Source: Embleya sp045207655
GTDB lineage: Bacteria > Actinomycetota > Actinomycetes > Streptomycetales > Streptomycetaceae
Assembly: GCF_045207655.1 (NCBI RefSeq)
Contig: NZ_CP108785.1
Span: 4,402,001 to 4,466,000, forward strand
DNA length: 64,000 nucleotides
Reading direction: 5' to 3'
Shown here: positions 25,018-33,386 of the stretch, one piece after another
How the letters are laid out: each line of letters starts with the position of its first letter
Position numbering within the stretch: the stretch's first letter is position 1
Made by a program: the position numbers and the translations under genes
The notes under the pieces: model-generated
Seen by the model: the letters and a program-made list of their open reading frames with translations, nothing else
Database searches by the model: none
Told to the model about the DNA's origin: nothing

Positions 25018-26127
25018 TCACTGGATCAGGTCGGTGTGTGGATGCTCCGGGGATCGGGGGCAGACGTAGAGCTGGAGATGGTTGCTTCTGCCGACCACGA
25101 CCTCGGGTGGGTTGGACCCGTCGGCCCTGCCGAGCGCGGCGACGGCTTGATCTTCCCGCGGGACCCAGCCGCGGTTGCCGCTGTCCCATTCGCCCGAGGC
25201 GACGGTCAGCAGCGGGACCATCTCGGCGTCGCAGGCCGCACAGAACCGGATGCAGGGATCCGTGACGCCCCACGGGGGCCAGCCGCCGACCTTCCAGCCG
25301 GGAGCCACGGACAGCTCCCTCCGGTAGAAGGAATCCGGGTAGGACACGTGGGAGCCGCTCTTGGCTCCGGACGGGCGGAAGGCGGCCGGCGTGACGCCGG
25401 CCGCCTGCCACCTGCTCACGTCTCCCAGTCGCTGCCACAGCTCCTCGCCCAACTCCGCGGCGGTGCAGGGGTACTCGGTGATCCGCTCCGGCGCGAGCGC
25501 GCACGGCTCCGGCACGTACCACTCATCCACCGAGTCAGTCTCGGACCATTCCGGCGGCCCGCCGACGTCGGCGATTTCGGCGGCGGACCGCCAGAACAGC
25601 ATGGTGAGAGGCTTGTTCTCCGGCTCGTGTTCGAGCGGACACCACAGCACCTGAAGCAGATCCGCCCCCGCGGGCGGGCGCAGCAGCGGCACGTCGCGCA
25701 CGTACAGCTGAGCCACCGGCAGCATCGCGACCGACTCGTCGACGGGCGGCGGAAGACCGGTGTCCCCCGTCTTCGCCGACGGCTCGTACCGCTCCATGAG
25801 CGCCGCGTCGAGCCGCTGCATCGTCGCCTGTGCCTCGGGCGTGGGGAAGGAGTCGCCGCCGGGATCGAGGCGCAGCCGGGCCCGGCTGCGCCGCTCCAGC
25901 CGCACCAATCCCAGATACCCCCCTGCGGAGCTCCCCGTATGGTCTTCGCGGCAGATCGGCCACGGCTCGCCGGCGGGCCACAGCAACGGCCCGCCCACCG
26001 AGCTCTCGTACGGCGACACAGTCCCGGGCCGGGGATGCAGGCGGATCGCCGGGCGCCCCAGCGGAGCCAGCTCGGGAAACACCGCGGTCACATCGACCGG
26101 CCGCGGCGGAGTAGTACGAGAATTCAT
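25018..26127 (-). CDS. DUF1963-like protein (YwqG-type)
   Basis: A 369-aa protein. Its C-terminal part, KVGGWPPWG followed by C-x-x-C, LLTVASGEW and LQLYVCPRSPEHP, follows the DUF1963 pattern; the N-terminal GGPLLWPAGEPWP segment also fits. Cytosolic, no signal peptide or membrane segment; function of the family unknown. The ATG at 26127 has only a weak ribosome site, and an upstream extension of 13 residues is possible. Confidence 0.7.
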   Translation of the reverse strand: MNSRTTPPRPVDVTAVFPELAPLGRPAIRLHPRPGTVSPYESSVGGPLLWPAGEPWPICREDHTGSSAGGYLGLVRLERRSRARLRLDPGGDSFPTPEAQATMQRLDAALMERYEPSAKTGDTGLPPPVDESVAMLPVAQLYVRDVPLLRPPAGADLLQVLWCPLEHEPENKPLTMLFWRSAAEIADVGGPPEWSETDSVDEWYVPEPCALAPERITEYPCTAAELGEELWQRLGDVSRWQAAGVTPAAFRPSGAKSGSHVSYPDSFYRRELSVAPGWKVGGWPPWGVTDPCIRFCAACDAEMVPLLTVASGEWDSGNRGWVPREDQAVAALGRADGSNPPEVVVGRSNHLQLYVCPRSPEHPHTDLIQ

Positions 26128-26235
26128 ACGAAAGATGCTGCCGGCAACCGCTGACAGCCCTGGCACACCCCCGATCGCTCCCGCGACAGAGCGGCATGCG
26201 GGCGGTACGTCGGACCGGCGCAGTAGCGTGCGTCG

Positions 26236-26460
26236 GTGCCCGTCTCCGGGGGCGATACGCGGGATACTCGCTCAGTCGGCCGGCAGGACTCCTCCGACTG
26301 GCTCCAACTCATGATCGCCCGGGACGCCGACGTCGCCGATGCCCTCGCGGTGCTCGCCGAGCACGGCCGTACCAAACGCATCCGCAACGGCGCCAGGAAC
26401 AACCTCCGGCGCCACAGGAACGATCAGCCCTCGCGGACCTTCCGTCCCCGGCCGGGCTGA
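26236..26460 (+). pseudogene. Possible small gene or repeat-protein remnant
   Basis: A 74-aa open frame. Residues ~20-60 (SDWLQLMIARDADVADAL, then a Gly-Arg-Thr-Lys-Arg-Ile-Arg stretch) read like the last helical repeats of a HEAT or leucine-rich-variant protein rather than random frame. No convincing ribosome site or upstream part is seen, so it may be a remnant. Confidence 0.25.
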
Positions 26461-26530
26461 GACTGTCGTTCGGCGGCGAGTTCGGGCCGACGTTGTCGGG
26501 GCGGGCCCGGATCTGGGACAGCAGATCCCT

Positions 26531-27151
26531 TCACTGCCGCATCCTCGGGTCCTGGGTGGGGTCGGCGTACATGCGTGGGCAGCCTCGCTTGATCGCTTCG
26601 GGGCGCAGTTCGTAGTGCCAGGGCTCGTTCCGGTAGATCTGGCACAGCCCGTATGCGGCGCCGTGCCGGGACAGCCACGCCGTCGCGTCGGAGTGCCCGA
26701 GGTCGACCGCGTCCCCGGCAACGTGAAGAGACGTCGCCGCGGTGGCCACCCATCGGGCGGCCTCGTCTTCGGACCCGTACTTGGCGACGGCCTCGCGAAG
26801 AAGCTGATTCTGGTACGCCGGGGAACGCCGGCCGCTGTTGACGTAGAACACGACCTTGTCGTCCGCGGCATCCTTGGCGGCCCGGCGGAGGGCCTTGAGC
26901 AGATCCGGATCGAGGTTGGCCACGGCCGGAACCGCGTCGTCGAAGACGGTCACGCCGTCGGGGACGACACCGTCGGCCTCGCCGAACACACCACGGTGCT
27001 CAGCGCGATCGGTATTCGAGGAGGGCAAGAACTTCGGAACCTGGTGGAAGAGGGTCGCGATGATCGCTGCCGTGACGACTGTCAGGCCGACGACGGGGAG
27101 CCGGCGAATCCGGCGGGTCGGTGTTCGTGCCGATGATGGGGTTCGAGTCAT
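26531..27151 (-). CDS. Membrane-anchored D-Ala-D-Ala carboxypeptidase (VanY/M15B type)
   Basis: A 206-aa zinc peptidase. One N-terminal transmembrane helix (~19-36) would place the catalytic domain outside the membrane. The M15 signature is complete: S-x-H-x-x-G-x-A-x-D with His143 and Asp150, and E-x-W-H with Glu176 and His179. It would trim the terminal D-Ala from peptidoglycan precursors. The ATG at 27151 is 87 bases from, and divergent to, the VanR-like response regulator; such a pair is typical of a cell-wall-stress regulon. The ribosome site is weak (TGGCGG). Confidence 0.87.
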   Translation of the reverse strand: MTRTPSSARTPTRRIRRLPVVGLTVVTAAIIATLFHQVPKFLPSSNTDRAEHRGVFGEADGVVPDGVTVFDDAVPAVANLDPDLLKALRRAAKDAADDKVVFYVNSGRRSPAYQNQLLREAVAKYGSEDEAARWVATAATSLHVAGDAVDLGHSDATAWLSRHGAAYGLCQIYRNEPWHYELRPEAIKRGCPRMYADPTQDPRMRQ

Positions 27152-27238
27152 GCCGCCAGTCAAGGCGGCGCGGTGTTGTCGGCACGTATGTGGTTTTCGG
27201 TACGCCGACGATACGCGCCCACTCATAGCATCGAGAGC

Positions 27239-27934
27239 ATGCGTGTGTTGATCGTCGAGGACGAGCCCTATCTGGCCGAGGCCATTCGCGACGGCTTGCG
27301 CCTGGAGGCGATCGCGGCCGACATCGCAGGTGACGGCGACACCGCTCTGGAACTGCTGAGGATCAACACCTACGAGATCGCCGTCCTCGACCGCGACGTC
27401 CCCGGACCGTCCGGTGACGAGATCGCCAAACGCATCGTCGCCTCCGGCAGCGGCATGCCGATCCTCATGCTCACCGCGGCCGACCGTCTCGACGACAAGG
27501 CGTCCGGGTTCGAGCTCGGTGCCGACGACTACCTCACGAAACCTTTCGAACTCCGGGAACTCGTGCTCAGAATCAGGGCCCTCGACCGCAGACGTGCGCA
27601 CAACAGGCCGCCGGTGCGGGAGATCGCAGGTCTGCGGCTCGACCCGTTTCGCAGAGAGGTCTACCGCGACGGCCACTACGTGGCGCTGACCAGGAAGCAG
27701 TTCGCGGTGCTCGAGGTCCTCGTCGCCGCCGAAGGCGGTGTCGTCAGTGCCGAAGCACTCCTGGAACGCGCGTGGGACGAGAACGCAGACCCGTTCACCA
27801 ACGCCGTACGCATCACCGTCTCGGCACTGCGCAAGCGGCTCGGTACTCCCTGGATCATCGCCACCGTGCCTGGCGTCGGCTACCGCATCGACACGCAACC
27901 GGCGGCCGGCGACGACGGAGCAGACCGTGGATAG
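27239..27934 (+). CDS. OmpR/VanR-like response regulator (apparently orphaned)
   Basis: A 231-aa two-component regulator. The receiver domain has the acidic pocket (VEDE at 7-10), phospho-acceptor Asp in AVLDRDVPGPSG, Thr in LMLTA and Lys in YLTKPF. The C-terminal winged helix (~130-225) ends in RLGTPWIIATVPGVGYRI. The partner kinase should follow directly, but only its first codons and a fragment of its ATPase domain remain (27927-28010). It may now act unphosphorylated or be served by another kinase. The divergent VanY-like gene is its likely target. Confidence 0.9.
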   Translation: MRVLIVEDEPYLAEAIRDGLRLEAIAADIAGDGDTALELLRINTYEIAVLDRDVPGPSGDEIAKRIVASGSGMPILMLTAADRLDDKASGFELGADDYLTKPFELRELVLRIRALDRRRAHNRPPVREIAGLRLDPFRREVYRDGHYVALTRKQFAVLEVLVAAEGGVVSAEALLERAWDENADPFTNAVRITVSALRKRLGTPWIIATVPGVGYRIDTQPAAGDDGADRG

Positions 27935-28010
27935 GCGCCCGGGCCGAGCGCATCCACGCCGATCACGCGGGCGTCGGCCTCGGCCTGGCAATTGTCAGAA
28001 CCATCACCGG
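27927..28010 (+). pseudogene. Remnant of the cognate sensor histidine kinase
   Basis: A GTG at 27927, overlapping the regulator's stop, opens VDRRPG, the usual first residues of VanS-type kinases. A few bases later, in a different frame, comes RAERIHADHAGVGLGLAIVR (27940-27999), the conserved G2 box of the kinase ATPase domain. About 1 kb that should lie between is missing and the frames do not match, so this is an internal deletion with a frameshift. Confidence 0.7.
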
Positions 28011-28025
28011 GCACGCGACGTACCG

Positions 28026-28214
28026 GGGAGTGGTTTCGCCCACGCGCGCTACCCGCCGACGATGCCGCGGCCTTCGTTCGAGCGGGGAGCGGCGTCCCCG
28101 TTCCGCCCATCGTCGAAGCACTTGTGCACGCCCCCGCGGCGACTGTTCGCACGCGTGTCGGACCGTGGGCGACGGTCGAAGAGGTCGACGAACAGCGGTG
28201 CCGTGTTGGTGCAC
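28026..28214 (+). pseudogene. C-terminal remnant of a WYL-domain regulator
   Basis: One frame reads EWFRPRALPADDAAAFVRAG, then VEALVHAPAATVRTRVG and ATVEEVDEQRCRV. This is the pattern of the C-terminal extension of WYL-domain (YafY/DeoR-like) transcription factors. No start, HTH or WYL core is present. It abuts the kinase remnant, so the deletion that removed the kinase probably fused two genes. Confidence 0.5.
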
Positions 28215-28229
28215 CGGGAAGATCGCGGT

Positions 28230-28730
28230 CTACGGCTGGAGTGTCAGGTCGCGTTGGTACCAGGTACCCGGCTTGCCGCCGAGGTCGGCCGGGTCGGCCG
28301 GTCCGACCGGGACGAACCCGGCCTTGGTCAGCACCTTTTGGGACGCGGCATTGGCAAGAGCGGTGGCTGCCCGCAGTGTTCGCAACCCGTGCCGCACGGT
28401 CGCCAGCCGACACAACTCTCGGACGGTCGTCGTTGCCACGCCGCGGCCGGCGACGTGCTGCGCGACCCGGTAACCGAGTTCGGCAGCGCCGTCCTCGAGG
28501 TCGTACAGGTTGAACCGGCCCAGAACCGCGCCATCCTCGGCGACGAGCACGTAGAAGGCGCAGACGCCGGCCTCTTGTTCAGCCAGCAAGGCGCTGTGCC
28601 GGTCGGCGAACCGGTGGTAGAACTCGTCGCCGCGGTCGGAGACCGAGGCGGCGAAGTAGGCACGGTTCGCCAGCTCGAAGGCCAGGACCGCCGGGGCGTT
28701 GCCGGCATGCAACCGCTTCAGCTCGGGCAT
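28230..28730 (-). CDS. GNAT family N-acetyltransferase (RimJ/RimL-like)
   Basis: A 166-aa acetyltransferase. The acetyl-CoA loop is YRVAQHVAGRGVATTTVREL (Q/R-x-x-G-x-G/A) near residues 87-106; the late ALANAASQKVLTKAGFVPVG segment is typical of RimJ/RimL enzymes that acetylate protein N-termini or small molecules. ATG start at 28730. It is on the opposite strand to the remnants that precede it and looks intact. Substrate unknown. Confidence 0.85.
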   Translation of the reverse strand: MPELKRLHAGNAPAVLAFELANRAYFAASVSDRGDEFYHRFADRHSALLAEQEAGVCAFYVLVAEDGAVLGRFNLYDLEDGAAELGYRVAQHVAGRGVATTTVRELCRLATVRHGLRTLRAATALANAASQKVLTKAGFVPVGPADPADLGGKPGTWYQRDLTLQP

Positions 28731-28844
28731 TGCGCAACTCTACCCGGACGGCGTGCCGAGGCCACCCGAGTTTATTCACGGTTGTCGTTTCGGCTTGGGT
28801 GATGCGCCTTTCGCTCCGTGAGGGTTGTTCAAAAGCCCTCGAGG

Positions 28845-29618
28845 TCAGACGGGCGACATCAGGTCGCTCTCGCTGACGGTGTACGTCAGCGGGGGGTAGA
28901 TGAAATCCGTTTCATCGTTCTCACGGCGCCGTAGTCGGTAGAACTCGCGCCGCTGCTCATCGTCGGCCGACGTGAGGCGCGCACCCTGCGGGAGGTACGC
29001 ATGTCCGTCGCGAAACCGAACGAAGGTCTTCGACGTTCGAAAGGTTACACCCAACCATTGGTTGTCCGCCGTCCGGACGGCGGGCGTGTCCAATACGATT
29101 TTGTGCCTGAGCCGCCGATTCGAGTCGACCGAGAACGCGACGATACTGTTGTGCGCGAGGGGGATCTCGAACCTCTCGTCACCGGACCTCTTCGATTCGA
29201 AGATCAGCTTCCTCGGCGGGCTCGCTTCGGGATGTTCGTAGCAGGAGAAGACGGCGATAAACGACTCGTCGGCCAGATCGAGGGCTTGGTCCGAATGGCT
29301 GCCCATGGTTGTGTAAGCGTTCGTGTAGCTCTCGATGAGAGCGTTGTTGAAGCCGACCGAAAGCGCCGCACCTTCTTGAACCCGTTGCGCCAGCCGTTCG
29401 TGCACTGCCCGGAAACGCTGCGCCGGGCTGCTGTAGCGAGTGGTAGTACGGACGAGGGGCACACCACGTGTCTCGTCGATCCTGGTAAGCGCGGCGCCTC
29501 GTCGGCCCTTTCCCACGTCTTCCAAACGAGCCGACGCGGACAGCTCCGCAAAGAGATTGTCCTCGGTTGGCAGAGCGCACGAGAGGATCTCATCCGAGAT
29601 CCTGGACTCGGGGGGCAA
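28845..29618 (-). CDS. 2OG-Fe(II) dioxygenase-like protein, short paralogue
   Basis: A 257-aa protein with the AlkB-like double-stranded beta-helix pattern: His108-x-Asp110 (GSHSDQ), distal His172 (RRLRHKI) and Arg194 (GVTFRTSK) are the expected iron and 2-oxoglutarate ligands. It aligns along its whole length with the C-terminal 60% of the upstream gene, so the two are tandem paralogues. The start is a TTG at 29618 with AGGAG six bases upstream; it overlaps the upstream gene by 29 bases. Codon use is less G/C-biased than the neighbours, suggesting transfer. Substrate unknown. Confidence 0.72.
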   Translation of the reverse strand: MPPESRISDEILSCALPTEDNLFAELSASARLEDVGKGRRGAALTRIDETRGVPLVRTTTRYSSPAQRFRAVHERLAQRVQEGAALSVGFNNALIESYTNAYTTMGSHSDQALDLADESFIAVFSCYEHPEASPPRKLIFESKRSGDERFEIPLAHNSIVAFSVDSNRRLRHKIVLDTPAVRTADNQWLGVTFRTSKTFVRFRDGHAYLPQGARLTSADDEQRREFYRLRRRENDETDFIYPPLTYTVSESDLMSPV

Positions 29619-30885
29619 CGTAGTCTCCTGTGTTCATGCTGAAGAGAAATTCGTCGCCGTAATCGATGAAGGACGAGGTCCTGTTCTCCTCGGCGTACAG
29701 CCTGCGCAGCTCGTTCATGCCGGCCGGTGTGGGTGGCCCCAGCTTCACCAGATCTCCGGCCGCTTTGAGGAACGTGTGGCCGTTCTTGTGAACGGCTTCG
29801 GCGCTCGAACAGCGCACCACGTACCCCAGGCGGGTCGGCAGCAACTCGGCGTCCAGCGTTGAGGGCCGGATTTCGTGCGTATACAGGCGGTTGGTGGAAA
29901 GCGGCATGAAGAACACGGAGCCGGGATAGAGGGTCAGGGTGAACTGCGAGGGGAGTGCGACGCCGTCGCGTTCTTCGATCGGCTCCTTGAGGCGAAAGTG
30001 GAGTCTGGTCAGCCCACTGGCCCCCTTCACGCCGTAGTCGAAGGCGTCTTCGGTCAGGGGCTGACAATGGTCGAGCCCGTCATAGAAGGTGCAGAAGGCC
30101 ATGACGCCATTGACGGGCATGTCCTTGGTCTTGTCGGCATGGGCCGAGATCTTGGCCTTGGACTGCTTGCGCTCGGCCGTGGCAAGGGTGTTGTGGTAGA
30201 TCTGAGCGAGGACGTGATTCAGCGGTGCCTGGTTCCGGAAGACGACGGCCGCCTCGCGGTTCAGAGCCTCGACGATGTGCGTGTCGGTCGGGCGAAAGCT
30301 CTCGGTCGGCCCCGAGAGATTCGTGGAGCACCGGAGCAGGCGGAAATGCAGTTCGTCACCGTTTTGTGTGACGGGCGTCAGATAGATTCCGCTGCGATGG
30401 GCTGTTCCAGGCTTGGTGGACTCCGTCAGGGACTGGAACTCGTGCTCCGCACGGATCCGCCCGAAGTGATCGGCGCCGAGTCCGAAAAAGCGACGGTAGT
30501 AGACGCCGATGCCGTGCACACGGATGGGAACTCGGCCGAGGTCGACGAGGGGCCAAGATCCGTCGACGTCCTCGTGGTAACCGTGTGACAGCTCACGGAT
30601 AACGAATACCCGGGCAGCAGCATGCAGTCGGCTGCCGCTGATCGCGGGTATATCGCCACACAGGTAGACGGTCTTCTGCGCGAGGTCGGCCGAACCGGAA
30701 GCAAGGTCATCCGGCGTGATTGCGGACCCGAAGAAGTCCCTGATCAAGTCATCATCGTGCAACATCGCAGGCGCAACCAAAATGTTGCTCGAATCCTCGA
30801 TGCAGGCTTCTGTCGGCTCTTTTGTGTACATCAAACGGTACCTGCCATTCGCGGATCTTGATGGATTGCTCAAAACCGTGGACAT
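29590..30885 (-). CDS. 2OG-Fe(II) dioxygenase-like protein, long paralogue
   Basis: A 431-aa protein. The C-terminal half has the same putative iron site as the next gene: His249-x-Asp251 (SAHADKTKD), His337 (LYTHEI) and Arg358 (YVVRCS), plus a matching tail (NELRRLYAEEN... DEFLFSMNTGDY). The N-terminal ~220 residues have no counterpart there and no family I recognise. ATG 30885 was chosen; an in-frame TTG at 30984 would add 33 residues. A hairpin (CTTTCATT/AATGAAAG, 30902-30909 and 30926-30933) precedes the start. AT-richer codons than the flanks. The pair could modify nucleic acid or a small molecule; unknown. Confidence 0.7.
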   Translation of the reverse strand: MSTVLSNPSRSANGRYRLMYTKEPTEACIEDSSNILVAPAMLHDDDLIRDFFGSAITPDDLASGSADLAQKTVYLCGDIPAISGSRLHAAARVFVIRELSHGYHEDVDGSWPLVDLGRVPIRVHGIGVYYRRFFGLGADHFGRIRAEHEFQSLTESTKPGTAHRSGIYLTPVTQNGDELHFRLLRCSTNLSGPTESFRPTDTHIVEALNREAAVVFRNQAPLNHVLAQIYHNTLATAERKQSKAKISAHADKTKDMPVNGVMAFCTFYDGLDHCQPLTEDAFDYGVKGASGLTRLHFRLKEPIEERDGVALPSQFTLTLYPGSVFFMPLSTNRLYTHEIRPSTLDAELLPTRLGYVVRCSSAEAVHKNGHTFLKAAGDLVKLGPPTPAGMNELRRLYAEENRTSSFIDYGDEFLFSMNTGDYVAPRVQDLG

Positions 30886-31559
30886 GGCAACGGCCCGCAC
30901 TCTTTCATTCGCGTTGCGAAGCGTAAATGAAAGGAGACGGACCGTTGAATCCTTGATGCTCTCACGGGGCTCGACAGCGGGCAACGGGTTTTGCTGTACG
31001 GGCGGTGTGCGGAGCTGCTCGGCGAGGGCCTGCGGCCGAGTGGACGGCCGGCGGTGTCCTGCCCGGGTATACGGGTCGGGCCCGGGCGGGGCGTGGCGGC
31101 GGGACGGGATTCGGGACGTGCGCGCCGCCCGCTTGAGCGCAGCGACCTCGTCGTCCCGGCGGACCTCTCCCGGTGGGCGCGGGACGGGCCGGCGCCGGGT
31201 GGGCCGGGGTTACAAGTTATCCACCCGAATATGTGCTCGGCGGAAGATGGGACTGCCGTTCGGCGGTGTCCGGAAGATTTTGCCGACTCATGAGTTGTTC
31301 ATGGTGGAAGTAAAGAGTTGGTTGGGGCAACGATCACGCTTCCCTGTTGCCGCACGGAATTCTCGTCCTCGGTGACGAGAGATACCCGGCGCCCGCGTTC
31401 GGAAATGTACGAAATGAGATCGAAGAAGACACGACCCGGGCCGTCGTTCACCGTTTCGGACCAGAGCTGAAGCGCAGATCTCGTCGTTACTCCGGCGTGA
31501 CTTCCCGAGCTTCCGCCTCCGTGGCGGTTCCCCCCGCGCTCGCCCAACGCACCTTCCCC
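30886..31559. other. AT-richer intergenic region upstream of the dioxygenase pair
   Basis: Holds the 30902-30933 hairpin and a G/C-rich middle with no convincing gene. A single TTATCCAC (31217-31224) resembles a DnaA box but stands alone. Open frames on both strands (a minus-strand one from 31811 to 31299) are unsupported. Confidence 0.4.
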
Positions 31560-31757
31560 ATGGGGGATTGGGTACTCACCCCTCGCGCGGCGACGTTCCT
31601 CAAACGGTCTCCTTACGCGTACATCGAGCGCGCCGGCCATCGCGTCCTGCTTCGTCATTGCTCCGCCGACATGGAGCAGTTCGCTCTGACGATGGTGTTG
31701 ATCGCGGCGGAGTACGCGCGCCGACTCGACGACGTCCTGGACGATCCGCGATCGTGA
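31560..31757 (+). CDS. Small hypothetical protein
   Basis: A 65-aa open frame from ATG 31560: MGDWVLTPRAATFLKRSPYA, then ADMEQFALTMVLIAAEYARR near the C-terminus, an amphipathic helix. The residue make-up looks more protein-like than the frames around it, but the ribosome site is poor and an in-frame GTG at 31497 or TTG at 31347 could extend it. No family recognised. Confidence 0.35.
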   Translation: MGDWVLTPRAATFLKRSPYAYIERAGHRVLLRHCSADMEQFALTMVLIAAEYARRLDDVLDDPRS

Positions 31758-31846
31758 ATCCCGGGACCACCCACGACCACCCACCGAGCATCGAGAATGT
31801 GTATTCGGCACCCGGCAACGCCCGAGCCCTTGAACGAATCAGGCCC

Positions 31847-32569
31847 ATGTACGAAGGTTATGGATACGACCCGTACCCCCCGCCCGGCATGCAATTCCCT
31901 CCCGGTGCCGCATCGTTCCCCGGCGTGGCGGAGTGGCCGTCTCCGGACGAGGCCGCGACGTTCGACGGGCTCGCCTCGTCGTTCGCGGTGGTGGGGGATC
32001 CGGGATTCGAGGCCGACCTGGCCCGGCTGCTGGGGAACCAGGCCGAGGACGCTCCCGCCACCGTCGAACTCTCGGCTCCGATGCGGGTGCGCGGCAGTCA
32101 TCGCCGACGGCCCCCGGAGGCCCCCCTGCCGGCCACCGGTGCGCGGCGATTGGACCGGCTCAGCCGCACGTTGGTGGTGGTCAGCGTCGTGCTGGTCGCC
32201 GCGATCGGTGTGCTCGGCGCGGTGATCACCCTCGCACCGCTACGGCACACCGCCGGCGCCACCGACGGCCCGGCCCGGTGGTGGCCCGTCCTGGTCCAGG
32301 GACCGTGGGTGGTGGCCTCGCTGTCGATCCTGCGTTCCAGCCTGCACCGCCGCCGGGCACTGCACTCGTGGATCGTGGTCACCGCCTTCGCCGGCCTGTC
32401 CATGGCGCTGTCCGTCAGCCACGCCTCCATGACCGTCCAGGGCGTCGTCGTCGCCGTCCTGCCCGCGGTGGCGACCACGGCCTGCCTGCACCAGCTCGTA
32501 CGCCAGATCACCCTCACCCGACCACCCCGACGATCCACCGCCGTCCAACGCCGCGATCCCGCACCCTGA
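31847..32569 (+). CDS. DUF2637-like membrane protein
   Basis: A 240-aa protein. The N-terminal ~110 residues are hydrophilic and Pro/Gly/Tyr-rich (YGYDPYPPPGMQFPPG). Four hydrophobic segments follow at roughly 112-135, 145-160, 170-190 and 195-215, the layout of DUF2637/SpdB-like actinomycete membrane proteins, some of which are linked to plasmid spread. There are no other transfer genes here. ATG 31847 has no clear Shine-Dalgarno. A strong terminator follows. Confidence 0.6.
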   Translation: MYEGYGYDPYPPPGMQFPPGAASFPGVAEWPSPDEAATFDGLASSFAVVGDPGFEADLARLLGNQAEDAPATVELSAPMRVRGSHRRRPPEAPLPATGARRLDRLSRTLVVVSVVLVAAIGVLGAVITLAPLRHTAGATDGPARWWPVLVQGPWVVASLSILRSSLHRRRALHSWIVVTAFAGLSMALSVSHASMTVQGVVVAVLPAVATTACLHQLVRQITLTRPPRRSTAVQRRDPAP

Positions 32570-32645
32570 ACCGCGCCCGTTCGCACGAGCCGCGGGATCC
32601 CCTCCGGCGTCGTTGCCCTCCACTCCACAAGACCCGCCGAAACCG

Positions 32646-32679
32646 AAATCGGGCGGCGCCGGCAGGTGCCGCCCGATTT
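32646..32679 (+). terminator. Strong terminator hairpin
   Basis: Perfect 12-bp arms AAATCGGGCGGC / GCCGCCCGATTT around a 10-base loop, about 75 bases after the DUF2637-like stop; the T/A ends suit intrinsic termination in either direction. Confidence 0.7.
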
Positions 32680-32963
32680 GCAATCGTCGAGACGACCCGC
32701 AGGCCCGATGGGCGCAGAACGCAAGGGCAGCCTCGCCGAACCACGCCTCGGCCGGATCCCCGCTGTGCGGTGCGGTCGGCAGTTCGGTGATGTGGGCCGC
32801 GCGGTGTCGCAGGGGCGGCGGCCGGTCTCGTTCGCGAATGGGCGGGTCGAGTGGCCGGTGCCGGTGACCGAAGGGCGTGAGCGGTGTGAGGTGTTCGTGG
32901 CCGGCGTCCGAACGGGTGACGGCACTGGAATGCCCGGCGGCGGGTGTATCCGGGAGGCTATCG

Positions 32964-33290
32964 ATGGGAGATGTGGATCGAACATGTGAGGGCGCGCGGT
33001 CGTTGCGCGAGATGTCGTCCGGCCCGACTGTGCTGCGGGCGGGGGTCTCCGGGGTCGACGGTGACGTTCCCGGGGAGGTTCGGACTCCGATCTTCGCGGG
33101 TCTGGTTCGGGAGTGGGCGGCGGAGGGCCGGGAACTGCCCCCGTTCGTCCCGTCATTCGGGGTCTGTGGGGTCTGTCGTGTACGACATCCGCCGCCGCCG
33201 GGCGTCGCCGTGGTCATCGCGGCGTCCGCCACGGGAGCGGAGGAGAGGGTGCGTGCGCGCATGGCGGTGGGGCGTCGTGTGCCGCGGTGA
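32964..33290 (+). CDS. Small hypothetical protein
   Basis: A 108-aa frame from ATG 32964, which has GGGAGG about seven bases upstream. The stretch TPIFAGLVREWAAEGRELP resembles short streptomycete proteins of unknown role. The tail is Pro/Val/Arg-rich and may have drifted. It lies between the terminator and the Nudix gene in otherwise unannotated sequence. Confidence 0.35.
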   Translation: MGDVDRTCEGARSLREMSSGPTVLRAGVSGVDGDVPGEVRTPIFAGLVREWAAEGRELPPFVPSFGVCGVCRVRHPPPPGVAVVIAASATGAEERVRARMAVGRRVPR

Positions 33291-33386
33291 CCGCGGAGTC
33301 GAAACTTCGCGCGCAGCAGATCGGTCATGGTCGCGATCAAGGTGCCCGCGCGCCGGACAACGAACCGACTCACGAAGGGTCCCTCG

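Noticed and set aside
31217..31224. DnaA box TTATCCAC
   Set aside because: A single copy without a cluster of boxes, dnaA or parA/B nearby; no sign of a replication origin.
31299..31811. 170-codon minus-strand frame
   Set aside because: Overlaps the small plus-strand gene; no ribosome site or domain; composition typical of a shadow frame.
31847..32569. Plasmid transfer module suggested by the DUF2637/SpdB-like protein
   Set aside because: No tra, rep, integrase or att sequence is seen around it; such proteins also occur alone on chromosomes.
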